Below are positions 12,950-24,649 of a DNA stretch of 64,000 bases, one piece after another. The notes under the pieces were generated by a model that searched no databases, was not told the origin of the DNA, and saw nothing but the letters and a program-made list of their open reading frames with translations. The translations under genes were made by a program, and so were the position numbers. The stretch is from the NCBI GenBank assembly GCA_029783825.1, contig JAREIK010000500.1:2211001-2275000 (forward strand). Reading direction: 5' to 3'. Source of the stretch: Sapria himalayana (Eukaryota > Streptophyta > Magnoliopsida > Malpighiales > Rafflesiaceae). Each line of letters opens with the position of its first letter. Position 1 is the stretch's first letter.

Positions 12950-14800
12950 TACCTATCACCATCTATCAGATGTTGTCCTAGATGATATTTGCACATTTAC
13001 CAATCCAATGTTCACCCCAAAATTTCTACTTATTTTAGGCAGTACACCAACTACCAATGATGATTACTTTGATTATGCAAATCTTTATTCTCTAGTCTCA
13101 GTTGTCCTAGATAACATAGAATAATGTGGTCAAATAGTATTTGTGCTTTCGGCTTCATTAACACTATATTTATATCAATTAAACTTATCTCACTTTAATA
13201 ATACCAACCATGGAAACCATACAGAAAGACTATGATCATAGAACAATTATTTTTTGTTTATACATGTCTCCTTGCGTGTGTCATATGACTAGTCTATCAC
13301 CAACTACCACAACTAATACATGACATCTAAGAATTGGTGAAACTCTAGGCTAGACATTCTAAGAAACCCACACATCATTTTTGGGAAAGCCCTCCTAGAT
13401 AATATATAATGATATGGTTATAATTATGTTTGTGCATTCAACTTCATTAGTGTCATTCTCACATCAATTTTAAACTTATGTCAACATAGTGATGTCACCT
13501 AATGAAGACATCACAATAAGAAGGGGCCAAGGGGGTTGTCACTTCTTACTGACACATGCTTCTTGCATCATGTTCTATGGCTTTCCTATTATCGTTGACC
13601 ACATCCACCACATGAATCCATTGAATGGAAGAACCCTAGATTTTTATTTTAAGAAACACACATATCCATAAATATTCAATACATAATAAAATTATAATTA
13701 TTTATTACAAATTATATCAATCATGTACAATTACATATATCAACTCTAGGTTCATAACTATCCTAACATTAAGAATAAATTTGAGAAGGGAAATTTAAGA
13801 AGCATCTCATTGAATCAAGTACCCCCAAGGCCAGTCAACATTAAGATCTAGGTTTTAAATATTGATCTAAATCCATTTTTTTTCATTTAGCTTGAGGTTG
13901 TTTTCCTACTTGGGTCAGTATTCATGCCTAGTTGTGTCTTTGAATTTCCACAAAAGATCTTGTAGTATTTCTATCTATCTATCCTAATTCTTGATGAACT
14001 TTAAATTCATTAAGTCCCACATTTATTTCCTTGAGTCCCATCAATGTATGCAATATTTTAATGAATTCAATGTCATGACATTGGGTTGAAGTCATGGAAA
14101 AGAATATTTTTGAATTGATTTTGTATCATAATTTCATGGAATTTCATGAACAATTCTATGACATCATTAAGTATGCACAAGGATAATATCACAGTGCTAA
14201 ATAGATATCATGACTCAAAAAGTTGCTCACTAGAGTATGATGTTGTGACATAAAAAGAATAATAAGGCATAAAATTACTTTGTGCTATACAATTTTGGAT
14301 CTTATAATGATTATGTTTTAGTGCTGAAAGTATGTCATAGCTTCATAAATCCTTCAAGCATTAGATGTCATGATGTGCAAATAATGTCATGGTCATAAAT
14401 GTATTTAGAGTAAATATATTGAATCCAAAATAATATCACAACCATAAAAAATATGTTATATAGAAAAATAATATTACAACTATATAGTAGAATCATGATA
14501 TATAATGAATATCACAATTAATATGCAATGTCATGGCCAAGAAAGGCTTGTCACAACTACTTCATATGTATGTGGTAGTGTAAATAATATCATGACTTCA
14601 TCTCACTCTTATGCATTTTGGTTCTATTTGCTACCAAGTTTATATTTTATCCCAATTTATAGCTAATCTTAATACTTTCATCAAAATCCATCAAAAATAC
14701 AATTTCATGAAATACTTATCTTTTAAGGCAAATTCTAGTACGATAGATCATGAAAAAAAGCCAAAAATTACCTTCGAAACTCAAATACTCTGAGTATAAA
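12950..14800 (+). repeat. Dispersed repeat, copy related to 18.97-20.4 kb
   Basis: A direct repeat of about 18,967-20,420 at an offset near 6.0 kb. Shared blocks include 'caccatctatca', 'gcacattta', 'agtacatcaac' / 'agtacaccaac', 'gatgatt-ctttgatt', 'caatgtggtca' and the later stretch from 'ttcaatgtcatgacattg' through 'agtatgtcat'. The order of repeats here (LTR copy, this repeat, LTR copy, this repeat) suggests a duplicated or twice-inserted compound unit. Short open frames at 12,906-13,124 and 13,489-13,671 show no recognisable protein. Confidence 0.55.
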
Positions 14801-15940
14801 ATAAACTCTCATATTTAAATACTTTCTCATCATCAAGTAAATAGAATTTCCATCTCTCCTATTTGTTCAATGTGGTAATAGGATAAAGAAAATCAAAAAA
14901 ATAATGCATTATAGTGGTTTAGAGGACTAGTGGTTTGCTTAATTCTTTGCATCAAACTTCTTCAATAGAATTGGGTTTTAAGTGGCTCAAGTCATGGCAT
15001 GGATATAAAGGGCTTTCTTGTGTCTTCTTTATTGTTAATTTCTCACTCCATAATCATAAAAATGATGTTGTATAGCTCATCTTGCCTCTTACCAATTGAG
15101 TTGAGGGCATTTTCAAATGCCCACTTTGTATAATACATATTCTTCTAGTTAGCATTGCATATCCTCAATTCTTATATCTACATTTCTACCTAATTTTGGT
15201 GGATATTTCACTCTTTTAATCTCTTTTCTTTATCATTTGATACTACTCATTGGTGATGGATTGGTAGAGTATGGAAAAAGCAAGATCACTACTCATCATG
15301 TATGTCTCTATCCATTTCATACACTCTGTTTAGGTATTCATAACCTATTCTTCAAATTTCTCCTTGTGGGATACAAAAATATCTTCCTTTGTATAGATGA
15401 ACAATCCATAACACATCATGTTGGTTAACTTTTACTGTGTCTTCCTTCTCTTTTTTCTTCATGGGTGCTTTTCACTAGTTGTCTCTTCCTTCCAACTTTG
15501 CAATTAAGGAGTTGTGTTTTTTTTTTCAATTCTCCTTTCAATCAATTTATTTTGTCATCAGCCTTTAAATATATTCTCTTCAATAGGGTGAGGGCTTCTT
15601 CCAAGTCTCATGCCCTTATCCCTTTCAGTTCTCATTTTTCAAAAAAAAAATTTTTTTTTTTGAATTCTTACCATTTTCATTTCTTTCTTCAATTTTAGCT
15701 TTTGGGAAGGTTGATACTTCATGCCCATTATTTGCTAGTTCTTCCCCTTCTAGAATTGGCTTCTTCTTCTTATCTCCTTCCAATCCCCTCTTCACACCAA
15801 TCAATATTATGGGAATATTTTTTTGTATAAATCATCTATTTATTCATATGTTAGGACTTCTTTAGTATAACATAATACTATGTAAAATACAAGACTTTGT
15901 GTAATTGTTGAGTATGAGAGGAGAAAAAAGTCATGTAAAG
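14800..15940. other. Unassigned AT-rich stretch
   Basis: I recognise no gene. Frames of 63 and 77 codons on the plus strand (from 15,237 and 15,465) are rich in Phe, Ser and Leu and contain homopolymer runs (T-runs near 15,520 and A8/T10 runs near 15,640-15,661). They look like chance frames in pyrimidine-rich DNA. Confidence 0.5.
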
Positions 15941-18210
15941 TGATAGAATTACTCATGTTACAACATTTTTATACCTTCATGGGCTTATAGGATAAAATTA
16001 GTGTTCATTCTTTATTGAAGCTTTACATAAATAATCATGGAAATTTTCACATGTCATGATTCTACCATCTTAGTGACACAATCATTACACTGCGTAATAT
16101 ATTTTTTTATTACAAAACTTTCATAAAGTCACAATAACACTTTCTTAGTAATATTTTTTATGATAGTGAAATTAATTTTACATCGTAGTAGCCAAGTACT
16201 CCACTAGTACTAAAAGCTATGACATCTTCTAATGTCTTACTTTCTTGTTACATAGGCACAAATACTAAAACAAAAGTTATGACTCTTCATTAGTGCCATG
16301 AATTTTGGCATATAGAGAATTCTAGAGAGCTATTATTGAAGCCATGATAATTTTCAAATCAGTGACTCATTTCAAAAAAGAAAAGGCCAAAGTCATGATC
16401 ATTCCTTGTACCACAACTTTGGGTAATAGAGGAGAAATGTATAAGTCAATCATTCTTAGTAATGTGACTTCATATTACAAAGTAATAATGCATGAGTCAT
16501 GACTATTCGCAATGTTGTGGCAATCTAATACATAAAATAGACTAAAGTAATGACCATTCTCATGTATCATGACTTTATGTTATAGAAAGGAAAATCTAAA
16601 GTCATGACCCTTTCATGGCACCATGATTTCTCACTTAAAAAATTCACCCAATATTTTGAGTTTAAAAGTGGAACTTAAGTGAAAAATGAGAGAGAGCGAT
16701 GCAATGAGAAAATATGTAAAAAATCTAGGGTTTGAGTGAAAAAATTCGTCTAACCTTATGGAGATTCATTAGCAAATTGGTGAAGCAAGGCCTAACACTA
16801 AATCCTAAAGGGGGAGCACAAAATTTTATTCCCACCTAGGGACTTATTTATGACACACATATGAGAATTATGAGGTTAAGATTTAGATTCCTAGAAACTT
16901 TGTAAGGTTATAATTTTGACTCCCACCTAGGTGATTCAAGGCTTTATAAGATTCCTAAAAATTCCACATGTTTTATTTTGACTTATCTCATGTGAATTCC
17001 TCCCTAATACCAGATGAAATTAAGGTCTTGAATGATGTATTTTATTTCGTGTGATGGAAATATAATTAATAAATTTTATATTTGATTTGTACTATAATTT
17101 GATTACTGATGGATGTGATGGTTATTTAGAATCAAAATTAAAGTTTACAATTGGATGGTTTGTGTATATCATTATAGTGGATGATGACAAGTAAGTCTTT
17201 GAATAGACTCATGAATAAATATATATATATATATATATATAAGAATTGACAACCCTTACAATAGTGACATATGAGACAAATTAATATATCAAAACATGAC
17301 ATTGAGGTAAGTTTAATTGTACAAGTATTATATTTATGAAGCCAAAAGAAAGAATACTTATATAGTCCAATCAATTGTGCATATCTTAGACAAATAGACT
17401 CTCAATTGATATGAAGGTTTTATATAATTTTGTACTAAGGGTTTAACCCTTTGTGCAAGACTTGCATATCGTCATGGTGAACATTGAAAGATAAGCCATG
17501 ATATGCAAAAATAGAGGTAACTTTTATCTAGTATTTGTTACTTTCTATTGTATAAATTTTATCTAGTATGATTTTAGAGAATACATATGTTAGTTGTCAT
17601 GAGTTTGAGACTTATGAAACTGAAATTATAAATACTTTTTATACTATACTAGTTCACATATTTATGACACATGAGGTCAGAGAATAATAGTGCATATATA
17701 AAGCATCCATCAAAGATAGTTTATAAGTTGCCTAAAAGTTGTAGACTTGTGACTGACCCTTAAGCAAGAATTACTTGTCATTTCCATGGAAAAATATAAA
17801 AGGACAACTATGAAAAGACCATCATTAAGGAGGGTCAATAAGTGACAAACATTTTATATGCCAATAGAGGACTAGGTTATTTTCATAATAATCTAATATT
17901 CATTCTATAACCAAACATAACAACAACTAGACAATTTAGACACACCATTATGCATCATAAAATAGACTAACCTTAAGCTTTAATAGTCTTAATATAAATC
18001 TAGTTTTATCCTTCTGAATATACTATCACTTGATTCATTGTTGGTTGATTGAACTACATACACAATTTTTGTGGGATCAATATCTAGATGAAAGTCCACT
18101 TACTACTTGTATGATCCATATACTTGTGGAACTATGTTATACAAGCGATTCACACCCAACAAACTTTTGGGATATTACCTAATCCTAAAAATTAGGTATT
18201 GTAATAAAGT
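15940..18210 (+). mobile_element. Third, diverged gypsy LTR copy (possible solo LTR)
   Basis: Blocks match the two LTRs of the first element in order: 'ccaagtactccactagtactaaaag' corresponds to 10,270-10,300; 'atgtgaattcctccctaat' to 11,715; 'ggatgatgacaagtaagtc' to 11,905; and the end 'gtattgtaataaagtcataataa' to the 5' LTR end at about 5,375-5,395. No pol sequence adjoins it on either side, so it may be a solo LTR or a fragment. An (AT)n run lies at 17,219-17,240. Confidence 0.5.
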
Positions 18211-18966
18211 CATAATAATCATACAAATAATAAAATCAATATAAGTCTATATTTCAAACTCAAATGGATATCTAATGACACTTTAATTGAGTTATAGTGA
18301 ATTAACTAATTGCTTAGATGAAAAAATAAAAATGAGCCCCAGATAGATACTTAGATTCTAGGATTGATTTACTTTCTTATCTATGATAATATTTTTTTCA
18401 TTTGGTGTTATGACAATGCCATAAGTCTTATGCTTAGAGTGGATAAGCAAGCTGCTTTGATGTGAGATATAGAAAGCATTGTCTTTATTGAATATTAATC
18501 GAAGTTCTGAGTTCATAGAGGTATTATGATTCCACTAACGGATGATTAGATTGATCCACTAGAAGCCTTGTAGCTTCCCAAGGTGTTCCATTAATGAACG
18601 AAGTTATATGGTCATTTATTGAACTAAAAATAGTGAGTGACATGTCTCATGAATGGTGAACTTAAGTCAAGAAAATATGGTGGCCATGCAACTCCACTAG
18701 ATGACTCTAACTAGTCATATTAGTATGCACCTATAGCCTAGGTGAAGAAAAAATAGTGACTTTCAAGTAGGAGGAATATTTAGAGGAAGAATAATTAAAT
18801 CTAAATAAGCCTATTTTGTATATAAGTCATTCTTTCATAAAATGATGTTTGCTGGATGAAGGGTATGAAGATGTGAGATCTTTCATTGCCTATTTAGTAA
18901 TCAAGAGGTTATCAACCATGAGATATCAACAATATGGATGATCTCCTTGTAATTATGCCTTCAGTA
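18211..18966 (+). repeat. Copy of the left-flank repeat
   Basis: Aligns with about 390-690, with extra sequence in the middle (18,430-18,830). It starts right where the third LTR copy ends. No coding sequence is recognisable. Confidence 0.45.
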
Positions 18967-20010
18967 TACATGTCACCATCTATCAAAGTTGCACATTTAC
19001 TTGTCCATTGGCCACCCCACAATTCATACTCTTTTTAGATAGTACATCAACAACCCCTGATGATTGTTTTGACTTTGTATATCTCAATTCTCATACCTCA
19101 ATTTTCCTAGATGATAATCAACAATGTGGTCATAATAATATTTATGCTTTCAACTTTATTAGTGCAATAAATACACCAATTAAACTTATGTAATCCTAGT
19201 AATTCCACCCATGAAAGCAATATAAAAAGAAGATAATTATAAGGCTATAACTTTTTATCGATTTATATTGTCTTATATATGTCTTATGACTTACTTAACA
19301 TAATCTATCATAACTAATACATGACATTTAAGGATTGGTGAAACCCTAGGTTAGATATTTTATGAAACCCCCATTATTTTGGTCTAATCTTTCTAGAAAA
19401 TATGCAATGATATAGTCATAATTATGTGTTATTTTTCAGCTTCATCAGTGCTATATTTTCATCACAAAATAAGAAAAATTTCGGAGGGTTATCACTTCCT
19501 ACTTATGCACACTTGTTGCACTATGTCTCATGAATACTCTATCACCAACCACCATAGCTAACCCAAATAAATTCAACAAATGGTGGAATCCTAGATTGAT
19601 ATTCCGATAAATACTCATATCCATCAATATTCATTCCATAACAAAATCATAATTATTCATTACAAATTGCATTAATCATACATAATTACATAAATCACCC
19701 TAGGTTCCTAGCCAGCATGATATTAGATATGGATTCGAGCGAGAAGATTTGAAAATCATCTCATCAAATTGAATACCACCCAAAGGTAGTCAACATTAGG
19801 ATCTAGGCCTAAAATTTGGTTCCCATTCCACTCATTGGATCCCATCATTAATTGTAGTTTTATAGTTAATTCAATGTCATGATATTGTATTGAAGTAACA
19901 ACAAAGAATGGATTCGAATCACTTCTATATCATCATATCATAGAATATCATGAACAATATCATGATAGTAATATGTATGCATGATAATAATGTCTAATTG
20001 ATAAAAATAT
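18967..20010 (+). repeat. Second copy of the 12.95-kb repeat
   Basis: Collinear with 12,954-14,100 (see that entry). A 61-codon frame at 19,008-19,193 overlaps the block shared with the 72-codon frame at 12,906-13,124. The two proteins share short words ('ILFLDSTSTTPDDCFDF' here, 'LLILGSTPTTNDDYFDY' there), but flanking DNA is equally conserved, so this reflects repeat homology and I see no sign of selection on a protein. Confidence 0.5.
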
Positions 20011-21628
20011 GTTGTGACTCAAGAAGTTTCTCTCTGGCATTTGATATTATGATGTCAAATAAATAGCATGGCATAAAGCTTCTTGATTATGTGTATTTTT
20101 GGTTTTGTAATGATTATGTCATGGCACTGAAAGTATGTCATGACTTCACATATCATTCAATTATTAGCTGATGCAACATAAAAATAATCTCACTACCTAA
20201 AATGTATTTTGATCAAATATGATCATAACTCCAAAATAATATTGTTGCCATGAAGAATATGTTTCACTTTAGAATGATATTGCAACTAAATGATAGAGTC
20301 ATGATGAATAATGAATATCATGATTAATATGTAAATTCATGACAAAGAAATGCTTGCCATAACTTCATCATAGGTATGTGCTAGTGTAAAGTATGTCATG
20401 ACACTAAAAATGTCATGATTTCCTCTCATTCTTTAGTACTTCATTTTCTATTTCTACCAAGTTTTTTTTGTTGTATCCAATTTATAAATAATTTTATTAC
20501 TTTTCCTTACAATCAATCAAAAATACAATTTCATAAAATACTTATATTTTAAGTCCAATTCTAGTCCAATTTTATAAAATACTTAGCGACTCAAAAAGTT
20601 TCTCACCAGTGTATGATGTTGTGATTTCAAATAAATAACATGGCATAAAGCTTTTTCATTATGGGTATTTTTAGTTTTGTAATGATTATGACGTGACCCT
20701 GAAAGTATGTTATGACTTCACATACCATACAAGTATTAGCTGTTGTAACTTAAAAATAATATCACTACCTAAAATATATTTCGATCAAATATGATCATAA
20801 CTCTAAAATAATATCATGAACATGAAGAGTATGTTTCACTATAGAATGATATATAAACCACATGGTAGAGTCATGATGATTAATGAATATCATGACTAAT
20901 ATGTAGATTCATGACCAAGAAAGGCTTCCCATGAATTCTTCAAAGGTATGTGCTAGTGTAAAGAATGTGTGGCATTGAAATGTCATGACACCATCTCATT
21001 CTTTAGCAATTTACTTTTTGTTTCCACCAAGTTTTTTTTGTTGTATCCAATTTATAAATGATTTTATTACTTTTCATTTGAACCAATCAAAAATATAATT
21101 TCATAAAATACTTATAATTAAGCCTGATTCTACCAAAAATTGATCATAGAAAAAGCTAAAAATCATCATAAGAACTTAAAATCATGACCAGGAAGAATAT
21201 GTCTCACTATAGAATGATATTGCAACCATATGGTAGATTCATGATAAATAATGAATATAATTATTAATATTTAGATTCATGACCAAGAAAGGCATCCTAC
21301 GACTACTTCATATGTATGTGCTAGTGTCTTGAAAATCTCTTGACTTCATCTAATTCTTTAACACTTCAATTTTTGTTTCCACCAAGTTTTGTTATTGTAT
21401 CTAATTTATTAAAAATTTTATTACTTTTCATTAAAACCAATAAAAAATATAATTTAATAAAATATTTTTATTTTAAGCTTTATTCTACTACAAATTGATC
21501 ATAGAAAAAGCTAAAAATCATCATAAAAACTCTAAAATAATTTCATGGCCCTTAAAAATATGTTTCGCTATAGAGTGATATTACAACCACATGGTAGAGT
21601 CATGATAAATAATGAATATCATGATTAA
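20010..21628 (+). repeat. Tandem array of a ~572-bp unit (2 full plus partial copies)
   Basis: The word 'ctaaaat-tattt-gatcaaatatgatcataact' starts at 20,197 and at 20,769, an offset of 572. Both copies run from 'gactcaa-aagtttctc' through 'tcataaaatacttat'. A third partial copy covers about 21,180-21,490, and the start of a fourth runs from about 21,540 to the insertion point of the solo LTR at 21,628. The array then resumes at 23,178. The unit carries many 'catgac' and 'tcatgat' words. Confidence 0.8.
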
Positions 21629-22686
21629 TATGAAATCCCAAAAATAAATGAAGAAATAAATAATATGATCTTGTTTCTAGAAAAAAAATGAGCAAAATAG
21701 TAATTTTACAATAAGAAAAATAAGCTGAAAATTTTAGAATCCTGATGATAAAATAGATTTCATTATTGAATTTGTCTTGGAAAATATAGTGACGATGATA
21801 AATTTCGTCAAATTCTGAGTAAGCTAGAATTTAGTTATTTTTTTTAATTTATTTAAAAAATTATTAGAATAAATAATAAATAAATAAATAAAAAAGAAAA
21901 AAATTTATAATAATAATAATTTTTTTATATTATTAAAAAATGTCAGGAATCTAAAAAATGGGATGAAGGGGAAAGAAAAAAAAACATACTATGGAAGAGA
22001 GATACATAGTGTAGAGAAAAAAAAATAAAATGTCTGTTGATTTTCTTTTGATCATAACGGATTATTTTGAAGTCGGAATAGAAAAGTCCAAAAACTAAAG
22101 TTACTCTACGTGACGAGATCTTCAGCTTGATATCAAATTTATAAAGTTTTCATGAAATCTTCTAGAAGGTAGTAGTTTTCTCCTATCGGAATTACTTTCT
22201 ATTTAAAAATCATATATAATCATGTTTTATATTTCAATTTGAACTATTAGAAATTTTATTGTAAATGATAAATTGGTGAAAATTTTCTGTGTTTTGGTTA
22301 GTAAAATATATTGTAGTATGTAGATATGTATAACTATGTACGGAACATGGTTTTTAATTGTAAATGGTATACTTGTATTTCATAGCCAGAGGAACATTCT
22401 ATATAAATGGGTGAGTGCATGTTATATATATATATATGTATGTATGTATGTATGTATATATGTATATATGTATATGAATTATAATTTGTGAACTTGAATT
22501 GGGACAACGTCCAGATTAAGTTGCATGATATTTTTTCTGGAACATGGCTAATATAAATATGTGAACTCGAATTGAGACAATGTTCAAGCCGAGTTACGTG
22601 GTGGTTTTTAGAAAATATCCAAGGAAAAAAATATTTTATCAGAAAATATCCAATATGTTTTTCAAAGAAGGTCCATATTTCTTGGA

Positions 22687-22747
<61 letters not shown>

Positions 22748-23177
22748 GTCACACATGGATTTGACATGTGTGAATGAGTCGATGGGACTCATAAATATGG
22801 GCATATAAATATTTCATCCATAATTATATTCATGTAAACATTATACATGAGTGAGTATTGATATATATGCATGCTATTTTATGTGCACTTAGATAGGGAG
22901 TAGCTCTATGTGAGTTTACCTCTACCGAGCTTTGCTCACTCTATTGTGGGACCCATTTGAGGTATAGGTCCAGGACAACTGACAGATCCACATGCAGGAT
23001 CGCACATGTGAAGATAAGCTAATTGTGACTTAAATAATATATTATGTATTTTTTTATTACGCTGAGCAAATAAAAGAAAAAAAAATGTGTACGCTATATT
23101 TCAGAAAATTTTATTTTATTGCACATTTTATTGTGTAATAGAATGGAATGGGACCCCATAGGGGATGAGATTTCACA
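21629..23177 (+). mobile_element. 1,549-bp solo LTR, gypsy/chromovirus-like
   Basis: The insert interrupts a copy of the tandem repeat that is uninterrupted at 20,315 and 20,890 ('gattaatatgtagattcatgac'). It begins TATGAAATCCC and ends GGGATGAGATTTCACA: the ends are inverted (TGTGAAATC / GATTTCACA, one mismatch). It is flanked by the same five bases, ATTAA, at 21,624-21,628 and 23,178-23,182. Inside, near 22,910-23,010, is a GC-richer block ('cgagctttgctcactc', 'gtgggaccc') of a kind I associate with gypsy LTRs. No internal retroelement region is present, so recombination between two LTRs is the likely origin. The strand is a guess from that block. Confidence 0.75.
22691..22743. repeat. (AG)13 followed by (AT)13 microsatellite
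   Basis: A perfect AG run from 22,691 passes directly into an AT run up to about 22,743, inside the solo LTR. A TATG/TA-rich run lies nearby at 22,420-22,475. The frames reading through it (both strands) are artefacts. Confidence 0.95.
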
Positions 23178-23480
23178 ATTAATATGTAGATTCATGACCA
23201 ATAAAGACTTTCCACGACTTCTCCATAGGTATGTGAAAGTGAAAAGAATGTTGTGACATTGAAAATATCATGACTTCATCTCATTCTTTAGCACTTCATT
23301 TTTTTCTTTCCACAAAGTTTTTTGTTGTTGTATCTAATTTATAAATAATTATATTACTTTTTATTAAAACCAATCAAAAATACAATTTCATAAAATGCTT
23401 ATATTTAAGCCAGATTCTAGTATAAATTGATTATATAAAAAGCTAAAAAAGATCATAAAAACTCATTACTTTAGTGTCTA
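23178..23480 (+). repeat. Continuation of the 572-bp repeat after the solo LTR
   Basis: Starts with the duplicated ATTAA and continues 'tatgtagattcatgacca', exactly where the interrupted copy stopped at 21,628. It then follows the unit through 'tcataaaatgcttatattt' to about 23,460. Confidence 0.8.
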
Positions 23481-24585
23481 ATACCCCCTCTCCTTGGTGG
23501 CCACGCCTATAATTTTATTTATTTTTATTGCCCATCATTCTATATGTATTTATAACATCAGAGCTTTAATGGATTAAATGTATTGAAATGTTGGTTATTT
23601 TATGATGTGGTTTATCATTTTAATGACGAATGGTGGTGTATGAATGTTAATACGAGAGCGGGATGAACATGGATGACATGTAATTGTTGTAAGGCATGAC
23701 TAATTTGTTTCACGTTGTAGTTACTTCTCTACTCAAGCCCTCCTATTCTTGTTATGGATTTGGTAATCAATATGAAAAATAATATTGACATATGTATTCT
23801 TGGTGTAATTAAAGTAGACTTGATGAGTAATTACTTATCCTTTCAATCAATGGTTTTAGCTTTTTCTCTCCCCCTCTCCCACCTTGTACTTGGAATTTCC
23901 ATATCATAACATTGAAATTCCTTGATAGATAGATCCTTTTTTAATATTGGCATGGTGTCGTGCATGGGATGGTTCTGTGTGGATGCCTTCATTAAGAATG
24001 ATTAATGAATACACATGGTGTGGTTGTACAAGTGGATGTACTTATTTGGATTATACTTAGATTTATGTAATGTGGCTATTTACTTTTGAATCTTGCATGC
24101 TAGAATGTTAAGAAGTTGATTGCCCACTTAAACATTCAGATGTTTAAAGTTTGATTAAGATGATTATATTTGGCATACCAGAATCTAAGTGTAGTCACCT
24201 AAATTTTGAATGGCTAATGAAAGCTAAATTCAACATATTCAATTTTATTGATAACTTTTACGATGATGATCATAGTAGAATAGAAATTTTATGGGATGAA
24301 GGGCCGATTAGCATCATCATAATTGAAGTTTCTAGGCAAGAATGATAACATTAAAAAAAGTTTAATGCAACCTACTTCTATGGTCTTCATTTTATAGTAA
24401 CTAGGTGGCCTTCATGAGGTTCTCTAATATCTATGGATTCTTGACCATCTACTTCATAGTTTATAATTTGAAATTTTAACTAGGTTTTATCTGGTCTTAA
24501 CAACTCAATGAAAGATCAATCTTGAACTATGAATGTGCCAATTTCATTAGATGCTATCAAGTAAGATTAGAAGATATTTCCTCAT
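23481..24585. other. No recognisable feature
   Basis: AT-rich sequence between the repeat array and the first LINE. A 64-codon plus-strand frame at 24,151-24,345 has no recognisable domain. I see no promoter, RNA gene or repeat here. Confidence 0.5.
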
Positions 24586-24649
24586 ATTTTTTTAATAAGT
24601 AATAAAAAGCACTATGAAGATTTATACATCGCTACTCTAGTATCAAGCT

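Noticed and set aside
21624..23182. Mutator-like element with a 9-bp duplication ATTAATATG
   Set aside because: The apparent 9 bp come from ATTAA plus LTR-start bases that happen to match the target; the inverted TGTGAAATC/GATTTCACA ends and 5-bp duplication fit a solo LTR better.
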